Source of the DNA: Smithella sp.
Lineage (GTDB): Bacteria; Desulfobacterota; Syntrophia; Syntrophales; Smithellaceae
Length of the DNA stretch: 64,000 nucleotides
NCBI GenBank assembly: GCA_007244375.1
Contig: SCVW01000048.1
Coordinates: 1-64,000 of the forward strand
Reading direction: 5' to 3'
Each line of letters opens with the position of its first letter. Positions within the stretch are counted from its first letter, which is position 1. Made by a program: the position numbers and the translations under genes. Shown here one piece after another: positions 35,143-44,436 of this stretch. Below the pieces are notes generated by a model. The model did no database searches, was not told the origin of the DNA, and worked only from the letters and a program-made list of their open reading frames with translations.

Positions 35143-37170
35143 TTATGTTACAAATGATTTCCTTAATCTGAACATGAAGAAAAAGGCAAAACCCGTAAAA
35201 ACCAGGTAAGGGGCAATACCATTAATCAGTAATAAGGAAAAGCCAATCAAAGGATAAAGAGCCACTCGCACTAATGCTTTGGCCAGTGGTTTATTTTTAA
35301 TGTAACTTGCGGCGACAGGACCGACGCGGTAATACCAGGCAACAAATTTTCGTCCGAAAGCGTTGGTCAGGAGATACCTGTCTCGAAACTTGCGCAGGAT
35401 TTCTACCTGTCCCGCCAGCGGCGAGCCAAATGCTGCCGTGGCAATGAAACATCCGCCTCCTCCGCCACCACCGCCACCGCTGACTGGCGCAGACTGTGTA
35501 GTCACACTGAAAGTATCGGATACCCCACCAATCGTCAGCGTTGCATCAGTTGTCGTCGAATAACTCCCGAATGAAGTTAATTGAACAGTTACAGTATTTC
35601 CATTGTTCACTGTGCCTGCGTCACTTGTGTATGCCCCGCCATTGATGGAATAATTACCGCCTGTAATAGATATGGGGGCTGCTGTATTGATCCCCGACAC
35701 TGTTATGGCATTAGATGTTATTACTGTATTCAATGCCACTGCCGTACGGTCGGTAAAAGTAAACTGATTGGGGATTGTATCGGGTGCTTCCTGTGTAGTA
35801 ACACTGAAAGTATCTGATACCCCGCCAATCGTCAATGTCGCATTTGTTGTCGTCGAATAGCTTCCCGATGAAGTAAGCTGAACAGTTACGGTATTGCCAT
35901 TATTTACTGTGCCGGAACCGCTTGTGTATGTTCCGCCGTTAATGGAATACATACCACCTGTAATAGATATGGGGGCTGCCGCATTGATCCCGGATACAGT
36001 TATGGTATTGGAAGTTATCACCGCGCTTAAAGCCACACCGGTTTGATCGGTAAAAGTAAATTGGTCAGGAGTCGTATCAGGAGGCGCTGCCTCTGTGGTT
36101 ACACTGAAGGCGTCGGAAATACTTCCAATGGTAAGCGTTGCACTTATCGTTGTCGAATAGCTCCCCGATGAAGTAAGTCTTACAGTTACGGTATCGCCAT
36201 TATTCACAGTGCCTGCCGCACTTGTGTATGTTCCGCCATTGATGGAATATGTGCCGCCGCTGATATAGATGATTGCCGCTGCACTGAGCCCTGATACAGT
36301 TATCTCATTGGATGTAATAACCGTATTTAATGGTACATCTGTCTGGTCAATAAAGGTGAACTGGTCCGGGTCGGAAATAGTCGATGGCAAATAAGCCGCT
36401 ACTATATCCATTGTTTCAAGGATATTTCGTGAATTGTCTCCATCTGCTGCATCACCGGCAACTGTTCCCTGGTAAGATTCGAGAGGAGTAGAAAAAAGCG
36501 GTGCTTCCACATAATAACCACCGTAGCCGTCACTGCTGTAAGCCATAATAGTGTTATATGATATACTGTTCGTTCCCGTAAAATACCATCCGGCGGAATA
36601 AGTGTTAAGGTAAGTATTGGGTCCCGGATCCGACCTCTGAAATTTGCTGTGATCGCAGCCAAGGTTATGACCAACTTCATGTGTCATGGTATGACTGATA
36701 TCAACAGATCGAATGGCACAGACCGAATAGGCATAAGCCGGGGTTCCCGCGTAAGTCGTCAACAAATAACCCAAACCTACTGTTCCGGAAGCCGATCCTG
36801 TATCCACCATCATAACAACAACATCAGCACCATACGTATTACGCCAGCTGTGAACAACAGATAGATTACCGCTGCCGGATTGAAGCCTCGACAAGTCTGT
36901 TGATAAGGTACTATGTGTATAAGATACCTCTGCCGCGTATACTAGTCTGAACGTCAAATTTACATTACTGTTGGCTGTTGCCTGATTCATCCTGGCCACA
37001 GCATCGACAGCAAACATATTCATTCCTCCATTACTGTCTACCCATGATTTGGCCGTCGAATCGAAAACTATCATTACATCAATAGTCGCACTAAATGCGT
37101 ATGGAACAAAAAACAACAGAAATAAAATTATCGTCAGAAAACGAGACAAGTTTTTTATTCTTTGCATCAC
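35143..37170 (-). CDS. Secreted reprolysin-like metalloprotease with CFI-box C-terminus
   Basis: The 675-residue product has a signal peptide (residues 1-27) followed at once by an M12B-like zinc protease domain ([15 protein letters not shown] onward). The zinc site [11 protein letters not shown] is at residues 164-174, with Met-turn candidates after it. Three tandem domains of about 96 residues (about 270-560; each with FTDQTxVxLxxVITSNxITVSG, where x varies) come next, then a nine-Gly run and [15 protein letters not shown] from Cys574. The tail ends in hydrophobic segments and RLRKS. This tail is the CFI-box C-terminal region found on many deltaproteobacterial secreted proteins, presumably for surface anchoring. 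The usual protease pro-domain is absent from this chain; see the next gene upstream. Confidence 0.9.
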   Translation of the reverse strand: MMQRIKNLSRFLTIILFLLFFVPYAFSATIDVMIVFDSTAKSWVDSNGGMNMFAVDAVARMNQATANSNVNLTFRLVYAAEVSYTHSTLSTDLSRLQSGSGNLSVVHSWRNTYGADVVVMMVDTGSASGTVGLGYLLTTYAGTPAYAYSVCAIRSVDISHTMTHEVGHNLGCDHSKFQRSDPGPNTYLNTYSAGWYFTGTNSISYNTIMAYSSDGYGGYYVEAPLFSTPLESYQGTVAGDAADGDNSRNILETMDIVAAYLPSTISDPDQFTFIDQTDVPLNTVITSNEITVSGLSAAAIIYISGGTYSINGGTYTSAAGTVNNGDTVTVRLTSSGSYSTTISATLTIGSISDAFSVTTEAAPPDTTPDQFTFTDQTGVALSAVITSNTITVSGINAAAPISITGGMYSINGGTYTSGSGTVNNGNTVTVQLTSSGSYSTTTNATLTIGGVSDTFSVTTQEAPDTIPNQFTFTDRTAVALNTVITSNAITVSGINTAAPISITGGNYSINGGAYTSDAGTVNNGNTVTVQLTSFGSYSTTTDATLTIGGVSDTFSVTTQSAPVSGGGGGGGGGCFIATAAFGSPLAGQVEILRKFRDRYLLTNAFGRKFVAWYYRVGPVAASYIKNKPLAKALVRVALYPLIGFSLLLINGIAPYLVFTGFAFFFMFRLRKSFVT

Positions 37171-37294
37171 AATACTCCCGACTAATCTTTATACAATTTA
37201 CTGAAAGAAATAGAGATCAATTTAGCATTTTGAAAAACTATATTATTTCTTTGCGATGAAAATTCGACATAATCACCTATAAACAATCGACCAA

Positions 37295-37831
37295 TCAACG
37301 AATTACCGGAGGCATTTTCCTCATATCGATTTCCGTCACCGAACCGGACCCATCTATGGAATTACCTCTTACACGATAAAGCATTCCCCTGTTCATATCC
37401 TGAACGGTCATCAGAAATCCTTCTTTGCCCATGGTCATAACTACTGTTGAGTTTTTATGATCTTTGAGTTTCCCGCTAATTACCATAGACCCATCCGCAT
37501 AATTTTTCACAGAGTTGATCTTTACTTCATGCGTAACGTCAGGAAACAAATTAAGGGATATATTCTCTCCTTTCGAAGGACGAGGTCCTACTTGACGTTC
37601 CTCTACTCCAGAACGTCTTGGCAGAATCTCCCGGGCAATAAAAATCTTACCTTTTCGGATTTCATATGATTTGAGAGATGCATCAATTGCCTGCGTTGTC
37701 CCATCTTTTTTAGGCCATGCCATCAATCTACCGGCGCCATATGAAATTGACACATATGCAAACAAGGTAAAAGCAATATATATTAATATCCAGCCTCTTT
37801 TATTAAGAGCAAATATTTTATGATTACTCAC
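37295..37831 (-). CDS. Secreted protein resembling a metalloprotease pro-domain
   Basis: A 178-residue exported protein starting at GTG (37831) behind AAGGAGGG; an ATG at 37852 would include the ribosome site. A signal segment (WILIYIAFTLFAYVSISYGA) is followed by about 140 residues, including LNLFPDVTHEVKINSVKNY, SMVISGKLKDHKNSTVVM, GMLYRVRGN and VTEIDMRKMPPV. That order resembles the N-terminal propeptide that precedes the catalytic domain in bacterial reprolysin-like proteases. The next gene, 124 nt downstream, encodes just such a protease without a propeptide. I infer a separately made inhibitor or folding chaperone. Confidence 0.75.
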   Translation of the reverse strand: MSNHKIFALNKRGWILIYIAFTLFAYVSISYGAGRLMAWPKKDGTTQAIDASLKSYEIRKGKIFIAREILPRRSGVEERQVGPRPSKGENISLNLFPDVTHEVKINSVKNYADGSMVISGKLKDHKNSTVVMTMGKEGFLMTVQDMNRGMLYRVRGNSIDGSGSVTEIDMRKMPPVIR

Positions 37832-37979
37832 AGTATATCCCTCCTTACACAATTACTTCTTATATTAAGTAGTATAGAAAGAACCGCCTTACATGTCAAT
37901 GCGATATAAAATTAATTTAACGTGAAGAGCAGAGAATTCATCAAAGAAATATTATAATTGCTCAGACTTATAATACTCA

Positions 37980-38008
37980 TTGACAAGCAAAAACAGCCCT
38001 TCTATACT
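37980..38008 (+). promoter_or_regulatory. Promoter of the glycyl radical enzyme operon
   Basis: TTGACA (37980-37985), 17 bp, TATACT (38003-38008), 49 nt before the ATG at 38057. The AAGGAGGTAA ribosome site is optimal. Confidence 0.73.
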
Positions 38009-38056
38009 TTATCCAGTTGACGGCCATGACCGATTAAATAAGGAGGTAATGGTACC

Positions 38057-40531
38057 ATGTCGTCATTACCGCACATTGCGCCATCTACAAATCCGGAGAA
38101 TTTAATCCAAAGCGAAGGTTTTATACCTCCTACTCCCCGTATAACCGCCATCAGAACCGAGCTACTTTCCACACCTTATTCAATTTGTCTGGAAAGGCCG
38201 AAACTTCTGGAGGAATTCTGGCGTTCCAAAAAAGGCCGCCAAAGCGCAAAGACAGAGCATCCATTTGTCCATCGAGCCCTGGGTCTGCAATACATTTTTT
38301 CCCACCGTAAGCCCCGCATTTACGATGGCGAACTTATTATCGGCAATATGACTTCCAAGCGTATCGCCCCCAACTATTACATTGAAGGCGGATCAATCAA
38401 TATCCTGGAGGATATTACCCATCTGGGTAAACGGACTATTCCTCTGAAATTAACCGGCAGGGAAACTTTGGAACTTCTGCGTATAGGACTTCAAAATTCC
38501 TTCAAGAGCGTAGGAGCAAAGGCGGTGCTCAGGCCTTCCCGTTTTTCCTATTTTCTGGATTTCTTTCGGGCTAAGCGTTACTTTGTAACGGAAGAAGCAG
38601 GCATTGGCCACCAGGTAGGAAACTATCGAATGGTTGTTCAAGAAGGTTTACTCTATCCCTATGAAGAAGCACAACAAAGACTGACCGAGGGAAAACTTGC
38701 TGACGGCTCTCTTTTGAATGCTGACCAGAAGGAATTTTTCCGATCCGTAATTGTCACTATCGATGGAATCAGGAAGATGGCCGAAAATCTGGCAGATGAA
38801 GCGGGGGAACTGGCTTTACAACCCGGTGTAACCGAGAAAAGAAAAGTTGAACTTCTGGAATCTGCCAAGGCCTGTCGCCATGTTCCCTTTGAACCGGCCC
38901 GAACATATTTGGAAGGATTGCAGGCCGTTTGGCTTGTACATATGGCTTTGAATCTGGAAGATTTTGAACAAGGTCTTTCTTTCGGGCGGCTTGATCAGAT
39001 ACTTCTGCCTCTATATCGTAATGACATTGTGCAAGGCAGGCTAACTCCGGAACTGGCTACAGAGATAACGGCAAGTTTCTGCCTGAAAGCCTGTGAGACT
39101 ATCCCACTTTATTCCGAACGAATTGACAAGTTCTACAGCGGCAACGGAGTAGCTCAGGCTCTTACCCTGGGAGGCACCGATGCTGAGGGCAATGATGTAA
39201 CCAATGAATTGTCCGGTCTCTTTTTGCATGCTTATGCTCAGGTTCTGACCCGCGAGCCTGCTGTCCATGTTCGCATCCATCCCTTAACACCGGATTGGTT
39301 TTTCCACAAAAGTATCGAACTTCTCCAATTGGGTAGCAGCCGTCCCTCCTTATTCGGGGATACAGCCATCGTGAGAGCGTTGGAAGAAGCTGGTATGACC
39401 AAAGCGCATGCCCGCGATTACGCCGTTATCGGATGTGTGGAAATGGCCAGTCAGGGACGCACATATAATTCATCGGACGCAACTCTTTTCAATCTGCCAC
39501 TTTGTCTGGAGCTGGCGTTGAATGAAGGTAAAAAATTTCATGGTAAGGCGAGGATCGAAGGCCCGCGTCGTTTCGGCGCTCCTACGCCACCGGTTTCCGC
39601 ACTAAAAACTTTTGATGATGTAATGGAAGCTTTCCGGAGTCAGGTTCTCCATGGAATTGACGACATGGTCAAGGTAATCAGCTGGCTGGAGGAAGCTTAC
39701 AGGGCTATCCGGACAACACCGGTTAATTCAATCATGACACAAGGTTGCCTTGATAAAGGAAAGGACGTCACATGGGGAGGTGGTCTATATGATTACACTT
39801 CCATACAGGCGGCAGGGCTGGCCGATGCAGGCGATTCTCTTTATATCCTGAACAAGGTCGTCTTTGAAGATAAGCGCTTCAATCTGGAAGAATTTGTCCG
39901 GATTTTGCGTGATAATTTTCGCGGTCGTGAAGACCTGAGAGTTGAATTGGCTAATAAATATCCCCGTTATGGAAACGGAAATTCGGCAGCAGACCGCATG
40001 ACTCAGCTTGCTGCCGATGCTTTTGCCGATGCATTGTGGGCTCACAAAAATACACGTGGCGGGCAGTATGTACCCGGATTTTACTCCATGACCTGCCATG
40101 TCGGCTTCGGTAAAGTAACCGGCGCTCTGCCTAATGGACGGCTAAACGGAACTCGCCTTTCCAATGGTCTTGCGCCGATAGACGGTTCAGAGCGATTGGG
40201 CCCCACCGCTGTTTTGCGTTCAGCCGCTTCTCTCGACAGTAAAAGATGGATGAACTGCTATGCCTTGAATATGAAGTTCGATAAACAAGTAGTTCAGGGA
40301 GAGACAGGACGCAAAGCATTGGTGCATCTTTTTAAAAATTATTTCGCCCAGGGAGGGATGCAGGTTCAAGTCAATGTACTCGATACCGAAACTCTAAAAG
40401 CCGCAAAAAAAGATCCATCCTCATATCCGGGAATTGTTGTACGGGTGGCCGGTTATTGCGCCTATTTCAACGATCTGCAGCCCGATGTACAGGATGAAAT
40501 CATTGAACGGACGCCCCATGGGATCGGCTAA
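38057..40531 (+). CDS. Glycyl radical enzyme of unassigned substrate
   Basis: An 824-residue PFL2-type glycyl radical enzyme. The thiyl-radical site is GCVEM with Cys460 and the base Glu462. The glycyl radical loop near the C-terminus is VRVAGYCAYFNDLQ with Gly799. The GCVE set places it with C-C, C-O or C-N lyases/dehydratases (glycerol, propanediol, hydroxyproline, choline, isethionate types), not with true pyruvate formate-lyase, which has paired Cys. The residues after Glu (MASQGRTYNSSDA) do not match a class I can name, so the substrate stays open. No microcompartment genes flank it. It overlaps its activase gene by 14 nt. Confidence 0.92.
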   Translation: MSSLPHIAPSTNPENLIQSEGFIPPTPRITAIRTELLSTPYSICLERPKLLEEFWRSKKGRQSAKTEHPFVHRALGLQYIFSHRKPRIYDGELIIGNMTSKRIAPNYYIEGGSINILEDITHLGKRTIPLKLTGRETLELLRIGLQNSFKSVGAKAVLRPSRFSYFLDFFRAKRYFVTEEAGIGHQVGNYRMVVQEGLLYPYEEAQQRLTEGKLADGSLLNADQKEFFRSVIVTIDGIRKMAENLADEAGELALQPGVTEKRKVELLESAKACRHVPFEPARTYLEGLQAVWLVHMALNLEDFEQGLSFGRLDQILLPLYRNDIVQGRLTPELATEITASFCLKACETIPLYSERIDKFYSGNGVAQALTLGGTDAEGNDVTNELSGLFLHAYAQVLTREPAVHVRIHPLTPDWFFHKSIELLQLGSSRPSLFGDTAIVRALEEAGMTKAHARDYAVIGCVEMASQGRTYNSSDATLFNLPLCLELALNEGKKFHGKARIEGPRRFGAPTPPVSALKTFDDVMEAFRSQVLHGIDDMVKVISWLEEAYRAIRTTPVNSIMTQGCLDKGKDVTWGGGLYDYTSIQAAGLADAGDSLYILNKVVFEDKRFNLEEFVRILRDNFRGREDLRVELANKYPRYGNGNSAADRMTQLAADAFADALWAHKNTRGGQYVPGFYSMTCHVGFGKVTGALPNGRLNGTRLSNGLAPIDGSERLGPTAVLRSAASLDSKRWMNCYALNMKFDKQVVQGETGRKALVHLFKNYFAQGGMQVQVNVLDTETLKAAKKDPSSYPGIVVRVAGYCAYFNDLQPDVQDEIIERTPHGIG

Positions 40532-41462
40532 GCCACTTATTTTTTCCATACAGCATTTTTGCCTGCATGACGGTCCGGGTATAAGAAGTCTCGTTTTTTT
40601 CAAAGGTTGTCCTCTGCGTTGTATCTGGTGCCAAAACATCGAATCCTGGAAACAGGAACCGGAAATAGCCTTCAAAGCTCATCTATGTATAAACTGTGGC
40701 AGGTGCGTAGAAAAATGCCCAGAACATGCTTTTTCGGAAGTTGGAAAAAGGAACTCTCGATTTTGCCGTTATTGTTTTACCTGCACCGATAATTGTCCAT
40801 CAGGTGCCTTGACACGCTTCGGCGTTTCCAAGTCTGTGGAAGATCTCATGGAAGAACTACGTCCTGAGTTCTCCTTATTTAAAACATCCGGAGGGGGTGT
40901 GACCTTTACCGGCGGAGAGCCAACTCTCTATCCTGAATTTTCCAGCGCGTTGGCCAAAAATCTGCACGCTGAAGGAATTGATGTCACTCTAGAGACCTGC
41001 GGACTATTCAATCTGGAAAAAATAAGACCACTTCTGCAGGAACTGCAGTTGATGTTCTTCGATATCAAAGTTTTTGATGAAGCGCGTCATAGAAAGCTAT
41101 GCGGTGCAGGAAATACAGACATAAAAAATAACCTTAAATCACTTGTGAATGACTGGAATAAAAAAAGTGGACCTTTCGTATGGCCGCGTCTTCCTATTGT
41201 GCCGGATATGACTGATGGATACGATAATATAAAAGGTTGGGCCGGTTTTCTAAATGATCTGGGAATTTCTTTTTTGACCATAGTACCTTATCACCCCATG
41301 GGGGCAAACAAACGTCGCTGGCTGGGCCTCCCGCCAACACATAATTTGCGCATCCCTACAGATGAGGAAATTCATTCCATCGAACGGTTGTTTTTAAACG
41401 AAGGCATCAAAGTATATAAACCGGGAGGGGAAAATATAAAAGAACATTACACTGGCGCTTAA
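40518..41462 (+). CDS. Glycyl radical enzyme activase
   Basis: A 314-residue radical SAM enzyme that installs the glycyl radical on the preceding enzyme. Cys31-x3-Cys35-x2-Cys38 (CPLRCIWC) binds the SAM cluster. Two inserted ferredoxin-like clusters follow (CINCGRCVEKCPEHAF and CRYCFTCTDNCPSGAL), as in non-PFL activases. GGGVTFTGGEPTLYPEF is the SAM-binding GGEP block. The ATG at 40518 places FSIQHFCLHDGPGIRS at the usual family distance from the start; an ATG at 40434 would overlap the enzyme gene by 98 nt. Genes overlap by 14 nt, so they are coupled. Confidence 0.93.
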   Translation: MGSAKPLIFSIQHFCLHDGPGIRSLVFFKGCPLRCIWCQNIESWKQEPEIAFKAHLCINCGRCVEKCPEHAFSEVGKRNSRFCRYCFTCTDNCPSGALTRFGVSKSVEDLMEELRPEFSLFKTSGGGVTFTGGEPTLYPEFSSALAKNLHAEGIDVTLETCGLFNLEKIRPLLQELQLMFFDIKVFDEARHRKLCGAGNTDIKNNLKSLVNDWNKKSGPFVWPRLPIVPDMTDGYDNIKGWAGFLNDLGISFLTIVPYHPMGANKRRWLGLPPTHNLRIPTDEEIHSIERLFLNEGIKVYKPGGENIKEHYTGA

Positions 41463-41702
41463 TGATGTTACACACGAGTCACCTGTTTTTCTACGCGAAG
41501 AAGCGATCAGCAGAATAATAATCGAAAAATGATTGCTGTTTAATGGCTCTTATTGAACACCCTGTCCCGGATGGCAAGTTTTAAAATGAAGCAATTTCCT
41601 ATAATACCTTGATAAGTCGCGTTTAAAAACAGACAGAGATCCCTCTTCCAAAGCCCTCCAGGAATCTCCTGCCAGTCTCGCGGCAATACGTTTCCGGGTC
41701 TC

Positions 41703-42581
41703 TTACAGCCCCCGCAGGGAATCGGGACGTAACATGCTCTCATCTCTGTTTTTTAAAACCGCGTCAACCATAGATATCATTTTTTGTTTGTCTTTCTGAA
41801 GCGTACCGGTAACAGGCAGATAGTTGGATGCATGAGTGCCGACAAATTTCATATTATCGGCGGTAATATTCTCGAATATCTGTTTCATTTCATCCAGCGT
41901 CTCAAACGGATTCAATAATTCAAACTCTCCACGCTGCACCTGACGGTATAAGACAGTTCCCGGCACAGGCGTTACTGTAAGAGCTGCCAGATACTGCGGT
42001 TTCATCTCGTTACAGATTTTTGCCGTGGCAAGAGCATGTCGCACGGAAACTTCGCCCTTTCCTGCCAACCCAAGAAGTACCATTGCAGAAAGATTGATCC
42101 CGGCTGCAATCAGATTCCGGCCAGCTTCAAGCATCTGCTCAGAATCAACTCCTTTTTTCACTTTTTTCAGAATTTCATCATCCCCTGTTTCCACGCCAAG
42201 ATATGCTTTTGTTAAACCGGACTTCCTAAGTGCTTTTAGTTCTTCCATGGATTTGAATAAAGTGCTTTGCGGTCCGACATAGCTTCCTACATGGCGCAAA
42301 GACCGAAATGTTTGATAAAGTTTTTTAAGAATTGCCAGAATGGTATCCGTTTGCAGAGCAATTGCATCACCATCGCAAAGAAAAACTTTTTCTACATCAC
42401 CATAAGAATCTTTCGCCATGTCAATATCTTCCATGATTTCGCTAAGAGACCGCTCCCTGTACTTTTTGTCTTTATACATGCCGCAGAAGGTACATAGATT
42501 ATGGGGGCAACCAATAGTACATTGCAAAAGATAACTGTTGGCCTCGCTGAACGGCCGGAATATATTGCCTTCGTATCTCAA
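41703..42581 (-). CDS. Radical SAM protein with CX4CX2C cluster motif
   Basis: A 292-residue radical SAM enzyme of the oxygen-independent coproporphyrinogen oxidase-like/Elp3-like superfamily. The cluster cysteines are Cys25, Cys30 and Cys33 (CPHNLCTFCGMY), a CX4CX2C spacing known in this small family. VFLCDGDAIAL, AYLGVETGDDEIL and LLGLAGKGE are further conserved strands. No extra domain is present. Its reaction is unknown. It is the last gene of a minus-strand run after the zinc-ribbon protein and hpt. The gap to the activase gene (41463-41702) has no convincing gene. Confidence 0.85.
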   Translation of the reverse strand: MRYEGNIFRPFSEANSYLLQCTIGCPHNLCTFCGMYKDKKYRERSLSEIMEDIDMAKDSYGDVEKVFLCDGDAIALQTDTILAILKKLYQTFRSLRHVGSYVGPQSTLFKSMEELKALRKSGLTKAYLGVETGDDEILKKVKKGVDSEQMLEAGRNLIAAGINLSAMVLLGLAGKGEVSVRHALATAKICNEMKPQYLAALTVTPVPGTVLYRQVQRGEFELLNPFETLDEMKQIFENITADNMKFVGTHASNYLPVTGTLQKDKQKMISMVDAVLKNRDESMLRPDSLRGL

Positions 42582-42653
42582 TTATTTACCTTTCATACAG
42601 AACTACATAAATGAGTAAGGATAAACCGATAAACATGAAACGTGCAATATTGA

Positions 42654-43586
42654 TTACTCCGAGAGAAGACGTTCCGCGCCCACAGTCATAACCGTTGTCT
42701 TAATTACTCCTGCAGGTTCGTGAAAGAAAACAATCATGAAAGGTATTTGTTCATTTGGCATAATTTTATCGTTGGAATTATTGAAACCTTCGGGACGGGA
42801 AAGATTTAATAAAATTTCTTCTTCTGATAAATTTGTAAGTTTTTCATCAGTCAGAATATTTCCCGCATAACTTGTATGTTCGCCTAAAACCACAGAATAA
42901 GCGTCAAGAATATCGCCTTTTATCAATATCCGCGAGATCGGATACTCTGCCCGATTTACAGCATTGCCTTCCACAACACCGATCGGTCCTAAAATATAAT
43001 TATTTACCACTCTATGCCGTACATCCTGAAGTCTCACCATATGAGTAACAGGAATTTCCGGACGGGCCGGTTCTGAAATACCCATATACACAAAAACATT
43101 TTTAATAATCTGTTCACCGGACTGCGGAAAAATAAAGAAAATCAAAGCAGAAATTATCAGGACAACAAAAATAGACCCAATGGCAACCTTCCAGCTTTTT
43201 CCCGAACTCTTGGAAAACAAGCTTTCTTTTTGTTCAACTTCTTCTTCGTTGATGTCTTCTGTCCGAGCTTTTCTCATATCCAAGTCTATTTCTTTTTCTA
43301 TATATTTCTTTGTTTCAATGGTTTTATCAAGAGAATGCAAACCTTCCGCATCACGATAAACAACTTGAGAAGACTCCGTTGATGTTTCCGTACTTTTTTT
43401 CTCCGGTTTTAGTTCTTCCATCGGATTGGCCGGTTTTGGCGTTAAATTTGTCTCCGGCTTCATCAGAATATTTTCCTGAAAATAAACATGCCCGCAGCGA
43501 CTGCACTTGAGCCACACGCCGCTCCCCTGCATTAAAGAGTCATCAAATCTGAATTTTGTCCGGCATTGCCTGCACTGAATTATCAT
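42654..43586 (-). CDS. MJ0042-type zinc-ribbon membrane protein (DUF3426-like)
   Basis: A 310-residue protein. The N-terminal zinc ribbon has Cys5, Cys8, Cys28 and Cys31 (CRQC, CSRCGH). A low-complexity charged linker of about 85 residues follows, then one membrane helix near residues 130-152, and a C-terminal extracytoplasmic domain of about 150 residues resembling DUF3426. Similar proteins sit in many deltaproteobacteria without known function; a membrane-linked regulator is a guess. It begins 15 nt after hpt and is probably in its operon. Confidence 0.82.
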   Translation of the reverse strand: MIIQCRQCRTKFRFDDSLMQGSGVWLKCSRCGHVYFQENILMKPETNLTPKPANPMEELKPEKKSTETSTESSQVVYRDAEGLHSLDKTIETKKYIEKEIDLDMRKARTEDINEEEVEQKESLFSKSSGKSWKVAIGSIFVVLIISALIFFIFPQSGEQIIKNVFVYMGISEPARPEIPVTHMVRLQDVRHRVVNNYILGPIGVVEGNAVNRAEYPISRILIKGDILDAYSVVLGEHTSYAGNILTDEKLTNLSEEEILLNLSRPEGFNNSNDKIMPNEQIPFMIVFFHEPAGVIKTTVMTVGAERLLSE

Positions 43587-43601
43587 TTATTGTCCTCTTT
43601 C

Positions 43602-44126
43602 TTATTGTTCAATTATATAAACGTCGGGGAAAAAACGGAATTGTTCATCGAAATCCAATCCATAACCTACCACAAAGCCGTCATCAATAGTAAAACCGAC
43701 ATAGTCCGCTTCAAAGGTTACTTTTCTTCTTTTTCGCTTGTCCAAAAATACACAAATTCTCAGTGAATTAGGACTTCTTTCTTTAAGCCAGTTGACAAGA
43801 TATTGCAGTGTCAAACCTGTGTCAACAATATCCTCGACTATCAAAATATCCCTGCCTTTGATTGAAGTTTCAATATCCTTTGTCATTACTACTTTACCGG
43901 AGCTTTCGGAGCTCGCGCCGTAACTGGCCACTCTGACAAAATCGAATTTGCAGGGAACATTGATTTCCCGAACCAAATCAGCCATAAAAATAAATGCGCC
44001 CTTAAGAATCCCGATAATGACCAATTCACGCCCGGCATAATCTCCGGATATTTGAGAAGCTAATTCTTTTACCCTTTTTTGAATTTCATTACGGGAGAAA
44101 AGGATTTTTTTTGATATTTGATTCAT
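43602..44126 (-). CDS. hpt: Hypoxanthine phosphoribosyltransferase
   Basis: A 174-residue type I phosphoribosyltransferase for purine salvage. It has VIIGILKGAFIFMADLVREI, the PRPP loop DILIVEDIVDTGLTLQYL near residue 100, and DYVGFTIDDGFVVGYGLDFD near the end, which contacts the base. It makes IMP/GMP from hypoxanthine/guanine and PRPP. It heads a run with the zinc-ribbon gene, downstream of a long inverted-repeat element. Confidence 0.95.
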   Translation of the reverse strand: MNQISKKILFSRNEIQKRVKELASQISGDYAGRELVIIGILKGAFIFMADLVREINVPCKFDFVRVASYGASSESSGKVVMTKDIETSIKGRDILIVEDIVDTGLTLQYLVNWLKERSPNSLRICVFLDKRKRRKVTFEADYVGFTIDDGFVVGYGLDFDEQFRFFPDVYIIEQ

Positions 44127-44177
44127 TTATAAAACCTCTAAACTAAATAACAACTCCTGAAACTGAACTTATGCCAT

Positions 44178-44391
44178 TTCTAAATCAAAAATGAAGCCGA
44201 TAATCCCGATGAATCAGAACCAACAAAAATAGCGTCCGGCAGTCGAGACCGCGTCGCAATGTCTTTGCGAGCGAAGCAATCTCGCAAGCTACTGATAATA
44301 TTAGATTGCCACACCGCCTGAGAGGCGTCTCGCAATGACAAATAGCTATTATGACACAGTCTCAGTCGCCGGAATCCCCTTTGATTTAGAA
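44178..44391. repeat. Composite inverted-repeat element
   Basis: Perfect 12-bp ends TTCTAAATCAAA (44178-44189) and TTTGATTTAGAA (44380-44391) enclose about 190 bp with inner arms GCGTCGCAATG / GTCTCGCAATGACA. It contains the GCGAGCGAAGCAATCTCGC motif common to scattered proteobacterial repeats. It fills the hpt upstream region. Confidence 0.75.
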
Positions 44392-44436
44392 TTCGTATAA
44401 CACTAGCCAAAGTGATTGTACTATGTCAATATAAAA

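Noticed and set aside
35470-36380. Three regularly spaced similar DNA blocks, possible CRISPR-like or tandem repeat array
   Set aside because: The units are about 290 bp and match three tandem protein domains of the metalloprotease in frame; there are no short repeats with unique spacers.
40434-40517. Upstream ATG start for the first glycyl radical enzyme activase
   Set aside because: It would overlap the enzyme gene by 98 nt and add 28 residues unlike the family; the ATG at 40518 fits the family length.
38057-41462. Microcompartment-type glycyl radical locus
   Set aside because: No shell protein, aldehyde dehydrogenase or other compartment gene is nearby.
41540-41743. Small minus-strand reading frame overlapping the end of the radical SAM gene
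   Set aside because: It shares bases with the real gene in another frame and has no ribosome site or family.
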